Source of the DNA: Acidobacteria bacterium RIFCSPLOWO2_02_FULL_65_29
GTDB lineage: Bacteria; Acidobacteriota; Vicinamibacteria; Vicinamibacterales; CAVVIG01
DNA: 39,295 nt
Direction: 5' to 3'
Assembly (NCBI GenBank): GCA_001767435.1
Contig: MEKT01000027.1
Coordinates: 58,869 to 98,163 of the forward strand
The notes under the pieces are model-generated. The model had not been told where the DNA came from and searched no databases. It worked only from the letters and a program-made list of their open reading frames with translations. Of this stretch, positions 6,435 through 13,372 are shown one piece after another. Within the stretch, counting starts at the first letter, position 1; every line of letters starts with the position of its first letter. The position numbers and the translations under genes are program-made.

Positions 6435-8603
6435 ATGACCAACCGACGAGTCCTACTCGCAAGCGCGGCGTTCGCCGGATTGTCTGTCGCGCTGGCGAGC
6501 CTGCAGGTGACCCCGAGCGCCCAACAGCCCACCGCGGCCGTCAGCGTCGACAACGACGATATCGGCGGCACGGTGACCGGCCCGAACGGTCCCGAAGCCG
6601 GCGTGTGGGTGATTGCCGAAACGCCGAACCTGCAGACGAAGTTCGCGAAGATCGTCGTCACCGACGATCAGGGCCGCTACGTCATTCCCGATCTTCCCAA
6701 GGCCACCTACAGTGTGTGGGTACGCGGCTACGGCCTCGTCGACTCGCCGAAGACGCAGGTCGCGCCCGGCAAGGTCGTGAATCTCAAGGCCGTCCCGGCG
6801 CCCAACGCGCAAGCCGCCGCCCAGTACTATCCCGCAGGCTACTGGTTTTCGTTGATGAAGGTGCCGGACAAGAGCGAGTTCCCTGGCACGGGTCCAACCG
6901 GCAATGGCATCGCGCCGACGATGAGGAGCCAGGCCGAATGGCTGCGCAGCCTGAAGAACGGCGGATGCTGGGGCTGCCATCAACTTGGCAACAAGGCGAC
7001 GCGCGAGATTCCCAAGGTGCTCGGCACCTTCCCGTCGACAGCGGCCGCCTGGGAGCGCCGTGTGCTTTCGGGACAAGCCGGTGCGCAAATGGGCGGCGCG
7101 CTCAACAACTTTGGACGTGAGCGCATTCTCGCGGCATTTGCCGACTGGACCGATCGCATCGTCGCCGGTGAAGTGCCGCCGGCGCCGCCGCGGCCTCAGG
7201 GTGTGGAGCGAAACGTCGTCGTGACGGCGTGGGACTGGGCCGACCCGAAATCGTACCTGCACGACGAGGTCTCGACCGATCGGCGCAACCCGACCGTCAA
7301 CCCGAACGGCCTCATCTATGGCGCGCTCGAGCTGAGCAAAGATTATCTGCCCGTGCTCGATCCGGTGCGGCATGTCGCCAGCCGCGTCGAGTTGTCGGTG
7401 CGCGATCCGACCACGCGGCCCGCGTCAGGGCCCACCATGCCGGCGCCGTCGCCCTACTGGGACAACGAGGTCATCTGGGACAGCAAGAACAACGTCCACA
7501 ACCCGATGTACGACGAGCAGGGCCGCGTGTGGCTCACGTCGGCCGTGCGCCCGCCCGCCAATCCCGATTTCTGCAAGGAAGGATCAAGCCATCCATCGGC
7601 CAAGATGTTCCCGATCGGCACCGCGGGGCGGCACCTGGCGATGTGGGATCCGAAAACGCGGCAGCTCACGCACATCAGCACCTGCTTCGGCACGCATCAC
7701 CTGATGTTCGCCGAAGACGCCAACAACACCCTGTGGACGAGCGGCGGGGGCCAGGTGGTCGGCTGGCTGAACACGAAGATGTTCCTCGAGACCAAGGACG
7801 AAGCGCGCTCGCAGGGCTGGACCGCACTCGTGATGGACACAAATGGCAACGGCAAGCGCGACGCGTACGTCGAGCCGAACGTGCCGGTCGATCCAACGAT
7901 GGACAAGCGGTTCGGCGGCGCGTTCTACGCGGTCTCGCCGGCGCCCGATGGCTCGGTGTGGGGCTCGAATCTCGGCTTCCCGGGCTCGGTGATTCGCCTG
8001 TCCCCCGGCGCGAACCCGCCCGAGACCGCGATCGCCGAGGTGTTCGAGCCGCCGATCAACGGCGCCACGCCCGTGAACGGATTCTCGCCGCGCGGGATGG
8101 ACATCGATCGCAACGGCGTCGTCTGGACCGCGATGGCGAGCGGGCACATGGGCAGCTTCGATCGCCGGAAATGCAAGGGCCCGCTCAATGGGCCCAAGGC
8201 CACCGGCCAGCACTGCCCGGAAGGCTGGACCTTCTATCCCGAGCCGCTCCCGCAACTCAAGGGCGTCACCGACTCGGGGAGTGCCGAAGCGGGCTATTAC
8301 ACCTGGGTGGACCAGTTCAACACGTCCGGGCTTGGAGCGAATACTCCCATCGACACGGGCAACGCGTCCGACGGTCTGTTGGCGCTCAAAGACGGCAAAT
8401 GGATCGTGCTGCGCGTGCCGTACCCGCTCGGCTTCTACACGAAGTGGCTGGATGGACGCATCGACGACCCGAACGGCGGGTGGAAGGGCCGCGGGCTGTG
8501 GGCAACCGTCAGCACGCGCGCGCCGTTCCACATGGAAACGGGCAAAGGCACATCGAGCAAGGTGTTCCACTTCCAGGTGAGGACTGACCCGTTGGCGAAG
8601 TAG
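6435..8603 (+). CDS. Exported carboxypeptidase-regulatory-like / c-type haem protein (722 aa)
   Basis: ATG 6435 is preceded by a strong GGAGG. After a signal peptide (cleavage near S-A-Q-Q) comes a carboxypeptidase-regulatory-like beta sandwich, about residues 38-125 (G-G-T-V-T-G-P-N-G-P-E-A-G-V-W-V-I-A-E, then D-D-Q-G-R-Y-V-I-P-D-L-P). A haem-attachment motif C-W-G-C-H lies at residues 178-182, with A-Q-M-G-G downstream as a possible axial Met region. The remaining 450 residues look like a beta-propeller of the streptogramin-lyase/Vgb type (repeats such as D-E-Q-G-R-V-W-L-T-S, E-D-A-N-N-T-L-W-T-S-G, D-R-N-G-V-V-W-T-A-M). The architecture suggests a periplasmic haem-containing propeller; substrate and electron partner are unknown. 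Such proteins are widespread in acidobacteria. Confidence 0.82.
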   Translation: MTNRRVLLASAAFAGLSVALASLQVTPSAQQPTAAVSVDNDDIGGTVTGPNGPEAGVWVIAETPNLQTKFAKIVVTDDQGRYVIPDLPKATYSVWVRGYGLVDSPKTQVAPGKVVNLKAVPAPNAQAAAQYYPAGYWFSLMKVPDKSEFPGTGPTGNGIAPTMRSQAEWLRSLKNGGCWGCHQLGNKATREIPKVLGTFPSTAAAWERRVLSGQAGAQMGGALNNFGRERILAAFADWTDRIVAGEVPPAPPRPQGVERNVVVTAWDWADPKSYLHDEVSTDRRNPTVNPNGLIYGALELSKDYLPVLDPVRHVASRVELSVRDPTTRPASGPTMPAPSPYWDNEVIWDSKNNVHNPMYDEQGRVWLTSAVRPPANPDFCKEGSSHPSAKMFPIGTAGRHLAMWDPKTRQLTHISTCFGTHHLMFAEDANNTLWTSGGGQVVGWLNTKMFLETKDEARSQGWTALVMDTNGNGKRDAYVEPNVPVDPTMDKRFGGAFYAVSPAPDGSVWGSNLGFPGSVIRLSPGANPPETAIAEVFEPPINGATPVNGFSPRGMDIDRNGVVWTAMASGHMGSFDRRKCKGPLNGPKATGQHCPEGWTFYPEPLPQLKGVTDSGSAEAGYYTWVDQFNTSGLGANTPIDTGNASDGLLALKDGKWIVLRVPYPLGFYTKWLDGRIDDPNGGWKGRGLWATVSTRAPFHMETGKGTSSKVFHFQVRTDPLAK

Positions 8604-8614
8604 GAGAAGTCCGG

Positions 8615-8670
8615 GTCACCAGCGGCCGCTCGCGCCGTCGGCCTGAGCGGCCGCCGCTGAAACGACTGCC
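8615..8670. terminator. GC-rich hairpin downstream of the haem/propeller gene
   Basis: Two copies of GCGGCCGC in the flanking context CAGCGGCCGCTC and GAGCGGCCGCCGCTG can pair with a small bulge. There is no T-run, so Rho-independent termination is uncertain. A smaller hairpin CTGGAGCT/AGCTCCAG follows at about 8693-8715. Confidence 0.4.
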
Positions 8671-8747
8671 CGAATTCGACGAGATCGAGATGCTGGAGCT
8701 GTCGCCGAGCTCCAGCAATCCGATCCGCACGCGCCCAGACATTCGCG

Positions 8748-8753
8748 GACAAT
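8748..8753 (+). promoter_or_regulatory. -10-like element before GTG 8760
   Basis: GACAAT ends 6 nt before the GTG start, compatible with a leaderless mRNA. No clear -35. Confidence 0.3.
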
Positions 8754-8759
8754 GGGGTC

Positions 8760-10229
8760 GTGGGAGACGCATCCGCCCGGTTTCTTCAGGCACATCCCGA
8801 TTACCGCTCGACCGCCGCGCTCGATGCGTTGCGCGCGTCCGACTACGGGCGGCTCGATGCCTGCCTCCACACGTATCTGGACTACACGGGCGCCGGCCTC
8901 TACGCCGAGTCGCAGATCCGCGAACATGCCGATCTGCTGACGCGCACGGTGTTCGGCAACCCGCACTCGGGCAGTCTCGCCTCGATGGCGACGACCGATC
9001 TGGTCGAAGGGACCCGGGCGTCGGTGCTGGAATTCTTCAACGCCGCGGCCGACTACACGGCGGTGTTCACGCTCAACGCCACCTCCGCGCTCAAGCTGGT
9101 CGGCGAGGCCTACCCGTTCGCGCCAGGCGGGCGGTACCTGCTGACCGCCGACAACCACAATTCCGTGAACGGCATCCGCGAGTTCGCCGCCGCAAAGGGC
9201 GCTGAGGTCGACTACGCGCCGCTGACCGTGCCCGAGCTGCGCATCGATCGCGCGGCGCTGTCGGCGCGCCTGGCCGAAGGCGGTGCCAGGACGAGGACGG
9301 GAAATCTCTTCGCCTTTCCCGCGCAGTCGAATTTCTCGGGTGTGAAGCACCCGCTCGACCTCGTCGCCGAGGCGAACGCCGGCGGGTGGGATGTGCTGCT
9401 CGACGCGGCGGCGTTCGTGCCGTCGAACCGCCTGGACCTGGGTGCTGTCCAGCCGTCCTTCGTGACGATTTCCTTCTACAAGATGTTCGGCTACCCGACC
9501 GGCGTCGGCTGCCTGCTGGTGCGGAAGGACGCGTGGCAGCGGCTCCATCGGCCGTGGTTCGCGGGCGGCACGGTGAACTTCGCCACCGTGCAGGGACGCC
9601 GGCACCTGCTGGCGCCGCGCGAAGCCGGCTTCGAGGATGGCACGCTCAACTATCTGAGCATCCCCGCGGTCGACATCGGCCTTCGCCACCTGACGCGCGT
9701 CGGCCTCGACGTCATTCAGACGCGCATCCGCTGCCTGACGGCGTGGCTGATCGACGAGCTGCTCGGGCTTCGGCACGCGAATGGACGGCCCATGGTGCGC
9801 GTCTACGGTCCGACCACGACGGAGATGCGCGGCGGCACGATCACGCTCAACCTGTACGATCCCGACGGTCACCTGCTCGACTATCGCCGGATCGAGGAGC
9901 TGGCCTCGGCCGAACGCATCTCGCTTCGGACCGGCTGCTTCTGCAACCCCGGCGCCGGCGAGACGGCCGAGGGGTTGACCGAAGCCGACATGATCGCCGG
10001 GGTTGACGCTGGCATCGACATGACGCTGCCGAGGTTCCTGCAGATCATCCAGCACCGCGGCGGCAAAAGCGCCGGCGCGATCCGCGTCTCGCTCGGCCTG
10101 ATCAGCAACGTTGCCGACGTCGGCCGATTCCACCGATTCGCCGCGGGCTTCCTGAACCAGACCGAGCTGACGCTGGGCAAGGTCAGTTTCGACATCGAGT
10201 CGTGCAGAATCATCAGGGATGGGGCGTAA
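8760..10229 (+). CDS. Class V aminotransferase, MOCOS-like (489 aa)
   Basis: PLP-dependent fold-type I enzyme. Landmarks in order: Y-L-D-Y-T-G-A-G-L-Y, F-G-N-P-H-S-G, L-N-A-T-S-A-L-K, D-N-H-N-S-V-N-G-I-R-E, P-A-Q-S-N-F-S-G, D-A-A-A-F and the Schiff-base lysine K241 in S-F-Y-K-M-F-G-Y-P-T-G. The last motif and R-T-G-C-F-C-N-P-G-A are hallmarks of the N-terminal cysteine-desulfurase-like domain of eukaryotic molybdenum cofactor sulfurase. The protein stops after S-C-R-I-I-R-D-G-A and has no MOSC domain. It could mobilise sulfur from cysteine or act on another amino acid. GTG 8760 is the only start that keeps the N-terminal helix, and it follows a -10-like box by 6 nt. No molybdoenzyme gene is adjacent. 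Confidence 0.85.
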   Translation: MGDASARFLQAHPDYRSTAALDALRASDYGRLDACLHTYLDYTGAGLYAESQIREHADLLTRTVFGNPHSGSLASMATTDLVEGTRASVLEFFNAAADYTAVFTLNATSALKLVGEAYPFAPGGRYLLTADNHNSVNGIREFAAAKGAEVDYAPLTVPELRIDRAALSARLAEGGARTRTGNLFAFPAQSNFSGVKHPLDLVAEANAGGWDVLLDAAAFVPSNRLDLGAVQPSFVTISFYKMFGYPTGVGCLLVRKDAWQRLHRPWFAGGTVNFATVQGRRHLLAPREAGFEDGTLNYLSIPAVDIGLRHLTRVGLDVIQTRIRCLTAWLIDELLGLRHANGRPMVRVYGPTTTEMRGGTITLNLYDPDGHLLDYRRIEELASAERISLRTGCFCNPGAGETAEGLTEADMIAGVDAGIDMTLPRFLQIIQHRGGKSAGAIRVSLGLISNVADVGRFHRFAAGFLNQTELTLGKVSFDIESCRIIRDGA

Positions 10230-10251
10230 TCCGCGGCGACGCAAACCTCGT

Positions 10252-10257
10252 ATAATT
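10252..10257 (+). promoter_or_regulatory. Perfect TATAAT -10 box 5 nt before GTG
   Basis: TATAAT at 10252-10257 is followed by only 5 nt before GTG 10263, so the transcript should begin at or next to the start codon. A -35 is not evident. Confidence 0.55.
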
Positions 10258-10262
10258 CCGTC

Positions 10263-10877
10263 GTGCTCCTGCGCCTGACCCCGCTTGTGGCGCTCATCGC
10301 CTTCGTCTTGGCGGTCGATCTGGTCGCGCAGCGGCGCGAGCCGATGACCCAGGCCGCCGTACGCGCACTGGCCAAGGAAGCGGAGGCCGAAGGCCGCGGC
10401 GACAAGAACGAGATCGTGATGGCGCTCGACAAGCGCGTCCGCGCCCGCTGGGGCGACTTCGAGTCGTTCCCGGTGACCATTGTGCGGCGCGAGGACTTGA
10501 GCATCGTGCTGTCGACGCCGTTCATGACCTACCGCCGCACGCTCGCGGAATACCTGCGCATGGAGGATCCGCTCGCCAAGATCCCGTGGATTCCCACTGC
10601 CGTGGTGTCGGTGAGTCCCGGCCAACTCGGCGCGCCCGACATCACCGAGGTCGTCGTCGAGCGCGGCGGCAAGGTCGTGGCACCGGCAGAGAATCTCCTG
10701 AAACCCATGTCGTTCACGAATGGCAGCGGAGACACCGCCGTGATTCACGCCGGCGAAATCCGGTTCCCAATGTCGGCGTTCGCGCCCGGCGCGACGGTCA
10801 CGATTTCGGCGATTCCCAAGACCGGGGAGCGCTTCACGCTGACGCTCGACGAGAGTCAGCTGCAGACGCTGAAGTGA
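10263..10877 (+). CDS. Exported hypothetical protein (204 aa)
   Basis: I do not recognise the family. A hydrophobic signal segment covers residues 4-21 (L-V-A-L-I-A-F-V-L-A-V) with cleavage probably near V-A-Q-R. The mature protein has a charged helical part (K-E-A-E-A-E-G-R-G-D-K) and then beta-rich sequence with V-E-R-G-G-K-V-V-A-P and F-A-P-G-A-T-V-T-I-S-A-I-P-K. The latter resembles an Ig-like or ligand-binding beta fold, so a periplasmic location is likely. GTG 10263 sits 5 nt after a consensus TATAAT. The stop TGA is followed one base later by five heptad repeats that lead into the ApbE gene. Confidence 0.75.
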   Translation: MLLRLTPLVALIAFVLAVDLVAQRREPMTQAAVRALAKEAEAEGRGDKNEIVMALDKRVRARWGDFESFPVTIVRREDLSIVLSTPFMTYRRTLAEYLRMEDPLAKIPWIPTAVVSVSPGQLGAPDITEVVVERGGKVVAPAENLLKPMSFTNGSGDTAVIHAGEIRFPMSAFAPGATVTISAIPKTGERFTLTLDESQLQTLK

Positions 10878-10878
10878 A

Positions 10879-10913
10879 AGTCAGAAGTTAAAAGTTAAAA
10901 GTAAGAAGGACTG
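10879..10913 (+). repeat. Five heptanucleotide repeats after a stop codon
   Basis: AGTCAGA, AGTTAAA twice, AGTAAGA, AGGACTG: exactly 35 nt, beginning one base after the TGA at 10875-10877. The first and last heptads are identical to those at 4937-4971. The AGAAGGA within it could serve as ribosome binding site for the next gene. Confidence 0.9.
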
Positions 10914-10915
10914 CG

Positions 10916-11950
10916 ATCAGGACACTCGCTGCGCTCCTCGTTGTCTCCCTGAGTGCCGCCGCGTGCAGCCGAGCTCCGCGCGACTCTGGGCCTGCGGCGC
11001 TTGTCGAGCGCGCTCGCGTCTCGATGGGATCGGAGCTGCGCCTGACGGCGTGGACCGCGGACGAGCCGCTCGCGGTCTCGGCGTTCGACGAGGCCTTCTT
11101 CGAGTTCGACCGGCTCGACGACCTGCTCACGGTGTGGCGCGACGACAGCGACGTGCAGCGGCTGAACGCGGCCGCAGGCGAGGGTCCCGTTCAGGTCGGA
11201 CCAGAGGTCCGCGAGATCCTCCGCCTTGCGCGCGAGGCGAGCGAGCTGACCGGCGGCCGGTTCGACGTCACGTTCGGCGCGCTCGCGGACGTGTGGAGGT
11301 TCGATCACGATCAAAGCGACCGCGTTCCGCCTCGCGACGAGATCGATGCGCGGCTGCCGCTCGTCGATTACCGCAAGGTGCACGTTGACGACCGCGCTGG
11401 CACGGCCTACATCGCCCGCAAGGGCATGCGCGTGCACCTCGGCGGCATCGGCAAAGGCTATGCGGTCGACAGGGCGGCAGCCGTTCTTCGGCGACGGGGC
11501 ATCAGCGACTTCCTGATTCAGGCGGGCGGCGATCTCTACGCGAGCGGACGCCATGGCAACCGGCCCTGGCGCCTGGGCATTCGCGATCCCCGCGGACCGG
11601 CCGACAAGAGCTTCGCGGCCATCGATCTGTCCAACGGCACCTTCAGCACCTCCGGCGACTACGAACGGTTCTTCTTCGCGGGCGGCCGCCGCTACCACCA
11701 CATCCTCGACCCCGCCACGGGCGAACCGGCGCGCGGATGCCGGAGTGTCACGCTCGTGACCGATCGAGCGGTCTTCGCCGACGCGCTCGCCAAGGGCGCC
11801 TTCATCCTCGGCCCGGTCGAAGGCATGGCTCTCATCGAGCGCCTGCCGAATGTCGAAGGCGTGATTGTCTCGAGCACCAACGAGGTGTTGGTCTCGTCCG
11901 GTCTGAAGGATCGCCTGACGATGCTCACGCCTCCGACAAACGCACCGTAG
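10916..11950 (+). CDS. apbE: ApbE-family FAD:protein FMN transferase, lipoprotein
   Basis: ApbE transfers FMN from FAD to a Thr or Ser of exported flavoproteins. Family features: V-S-M-G-S-E-L-R-L-T opening, L-N-A-A-A-G, L-T-G-G-R-F-D-V-T, H-L-G-G-I-G-K-G-Y-A-V-D-R-A, G-D-L-Y-A-S-G, F-S-T-S-G-D-Y-E-R, H-H-I-L-D-P-A-T-G and D-A-L-A-K-G-A-F. The conserved frame clearly extends upstream of ATG 11024: 36 codons from ATC 10916 encode a lipoprotein signal with lipobox A-A-A-C (Cys17). No ATG, GTG or TTG exists upstream in frame, and AGAAGGA ends 5 nt before the ATC. I therefore propose a rare ATC start; the fallback is ATG 11024 (308 aa, no signal). The gene converges with the FMN-binding protein at 12016-12549, its likely substrate. 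Confidence 0.88.
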   Translation: MRTLAALLVVSLSAAACSRAPRDSGPAALVERARVSMGSELRLTAWTADEPLAVSAFDEAFFEFDRLDDLLTVWRDDSDVQRLNAAAGEGPVQVGPEVREILRLAREASELTGGRFDVTFGALADVWRFDHDQSDRVPPRDEIDARLPLVDYRKVHVDDRAGTAYIARKGMRVHLGGIGKGYAVDRAAAVLRRRGISDFLIQAGGDLYASGRHGNRPWRLGIRDPRGPADKSFAAIDLSNGTFSTSGDYERFFFAGGRRYHHILDPATGEPARGCRSVTLVTDRAVFADALAKGAFILGPVEGMALIERLPNVEGVIVSSTNEVLVSSGLKDRLTMLTPPTNAP

Positions 11951-12024
11951 TCGTTAGTCGTCAGTCGTCAGTCGTTAGTCGAGACACGGCCTGGCTAACG
12001 ACTATCGACTAGCGACTATCGACT
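11949..12024. repeat. Inverted pair of heptad arrays between convergent genes (large hairpin)
   Basis: Left arm 11949-11983: AGTCGTT, AGTCGTC twice, AGTCGTT, AGTCGAG, starting on the AG of the ApbE stop codon. Right arm, read on the minus strand from 12024: AGTCGAT, AGTCGCT, AGTCGAT, AGTCGTT. Positions 11949-11977 and 11996-12024 pair at 24 of 29 bases around an 18-nt loop. The minus-strand stop TAG (12018-12016) lies inside the right arm. It could terminate or insulate both transcripts. Confidence 0.88.
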
Positions 12025-12549
12025 CGCAGGTGGCGTCAGGAGCTGCCTGGCCACCCGTCTCGCGCTATCCCGCACGGCGCGTGCCGAGCTCGACACCGTC
12101 ATCGTCGCGCGCGAGACGGCGTCCACGTCGCTTCCGACCCTGAACTGATCGCGGATGCTCTTGCCCTTGAATTGCACCGGGAACTCCGGCGTGTCGACCG
12201 AAAAGTACCCGTACGGCTCGTGGTGATCCACGACGACGACGCCGGTCAGGACGCCGGCGGTGTCCATGCCAACCAGAATCTTGATGGGACCGTCGTATCC
12301 CCGCTCGAGGGGCGTGAGCTCCGTCGTCCAGAACGCGTAACCGGCGAGCGCGGGAGAACCGGTGGCGGGGTCGTTGACGAAGGCCTTGTAGTGGGGCGGC
12401 TCCCCGCTCTTTGGCGAGAAGCTCGAGGCCGACGGAAACAGCTGTCGGAGCTGCGCGTCCTGTCGGCGGTCGATCGGCAACTGGCCACCCGCCACGACGG
12501 TCGCGGCGGCGACGAGAATCCAGGTCAACCTGACGCGGGTCACCCGCAT
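12016..12549 (-). CDS. FMN-binding domain protein, probable ApbE substrate (177 aa)
   Basis: Exported small protein: signal segment about residues 9-22, then an FMN-binding domain of the RnfG/NqrC/NosR type (about 65-170). Key parts are G-Y-A-F-W-T-T-E, G-Y-D-G-P-I-K-I-L-V-G-M, G-V-V-V-V-D-H-H-E and the attachment motif D143-A-V-S-R-A-T149, which fits D-x-x-(S/T)-x-A-T where Thr149 would carry phosphoester-linked FMN. The usual Gly after Ser is Arg here. It probably shuttles electrons in the periplasm. The neighbouring convergent ApbE makes the pairing convincing. The last codons (S-R-stop) are encoded by heptad repeat DNA. ATG 12549 lies 22 bp from the divergent esterase start. Confidence 0.85.
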   Translation of the reverse strand: MRVTRVRLTWILVAAATVVAGGQLPIDRRQDAQLRQLFPSASSFSPKSGEPPHYKAFVNDPATGSPALAGYAFWTTELTPLERGYDGPIKILVGMDTAGVLTGVVVVDHHEPYGYFSVDTPEFPVQFKGKSIRDQFRVGSDVDAVSRATMTVSSSARAVRDSARRVARQLLTPPASR

Positions 12550-12571
12550 GATGGACTACTATCATCGCACC
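12550..12571. promoter_or_regulatory. Compact bidirectional promoter, 22 bp between start codons
   Basis: Plus strand: TACTAT (12557-12562), 9 nt before ATG 12572. Minus strand: GATAGT (12563-12558), 8 nt before ATG 12549. The two -10 elements overlap almost completely, so both transcripts would be leaderless. The minus-strand element is the weaker match. Confidence 0.4.
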
Positions 12572-13318
12572 ATGAGCCTCGCCTCCCGACAGCGATCTGA
12601 TATGGGTATCGCGCTGGCCGCTGTCGCCGGCCTGATCTTGTGCGCGGCCGCGTCCCACGCCCAGAATCCACCGCCACCGCAGGCCCCCGCCGCCGCAGCC
12701 CACGGTCTCCCTGGCCGTTACGACCTCAAGATCGAGAACGTCCGCGACGGCGTGCTGTATGTACCGGCCGGCTACAAGGCGGGCACAGCCATGCCGCTCC
12801 TCATCTGGCTGCACGGCGCCGGCGGCTCGGGCAACGTGTCCACGAACATGACGGCGCTTGCCGACGAGTTCGGGTTCATCGTGCTCGCGCCCGATTCTCG
12901 CGAGTGGACGTGGGACGCGATCCTGGGCCACTATGGCCCCGACGTCGAGTATCTGCAGCGCGCCATGCAGCAGACCGTGTCGCGCTACAGCATCGACCGC
13001 GCGCGCGTCTGGCTTGGCGGGTTCTCCGACGGCGCCTCGTACTCCTTGTCGCTCGGCATCAGCTACGGCGACGTGTTCAAGAAGATCTTCGCTGGCGCCC
13101 CCGGCGTGATGCAGCCGATCGAGGTGAACGGCAAGCCGCCCATTTTCATCTCACATGGTCTCCAGGACCAGACGATGCCCATCGACGAGACGAGCCGGAC
13201 GTTCGTGCCGAGGCTGAAGGCGCTCGGCTACGAGATCATCTACAAGGAATACGAGGGCCGGCACCAGCTGCCGCCGGAGATTCTCAGAGAAGTCATCGAA
13301 TGGTTTAGCAAGAGCTGA
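12572..13318 (+). CDS. Exported alpha/beta hydrolase, PHB-depolymerase/esterase-like (248 aa)
   Basis: A signal peptide (residues 11-30) is followed by a Pro/Ala linker and an alpha/beta hydrolase domain. Oxyanion-hole region W-L-H-G-A-G-G-S (79-86), nucleophile elbow G-G-F-S-D-G-A with Ser152, Asp199 in H-G-L-Q-D-Q and His231 in E-G-R-H-Q-L form a complete triad. The fold and the D-x-x-M-P-I segment match polyhydroxybutyrate depolymerase/phospholipase-carboxylesterase enzymes such as LpqC. The substrate is an ester but otherwise unknown. ATG 12572 was chosen because it lies 9 nt after TACTAT; ATG 12602 is a shorter alternative. A three-heptad repeat begins at the stop codon. Confidence 0.82.
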   Translation: MSLASRQRSDMGIALAAVAGLILCAAASHAQNPPPPQAPAAAAHGLPGRYDLKIENVRDGVLYVPAGYKAGTAMPLLIWLHGAGGSGNVSTNMTALADEFGFIVLAPDSREWTWDAILGHYGPDVEYLQRAMQQTVSRYSIDRARVWLGGFSDGASYSLSLGISYGDVFKKIFAGAPGVMQPIEVNGKPPIFISHGLQDQTMPIDETSRTFVPRLKALGYEIIYKEYEGRHQLPPEILREVIEWFSKS

Positions 13319-13335
13319 CACTTCAGATTTCAGAG
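13315..13335 (+). repeat. Three heptads overlapping a stop codon
   Basis: CTGACAC, TTCAGAT, TTCAGAG. The TGA stop of the esterase gene lies within the first heptad. The sequence type matches the repeats near 37900. Confidence 0.7.
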
Positions 13336-13372
13336 TGGCTTTGTCCTGTTCGCCAAAGTAGTGCTAACGACT

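Noticed and set aside
8616-10748. 710-residue open frame on the minus strand over the aminotransferase and the next gene
   Set aside because: It crosses two well-supported plus-strand genes, has no recognisable domain, is Arg/Ala/His-rich, and is the usual antisense shadow in GC-rich DNA.
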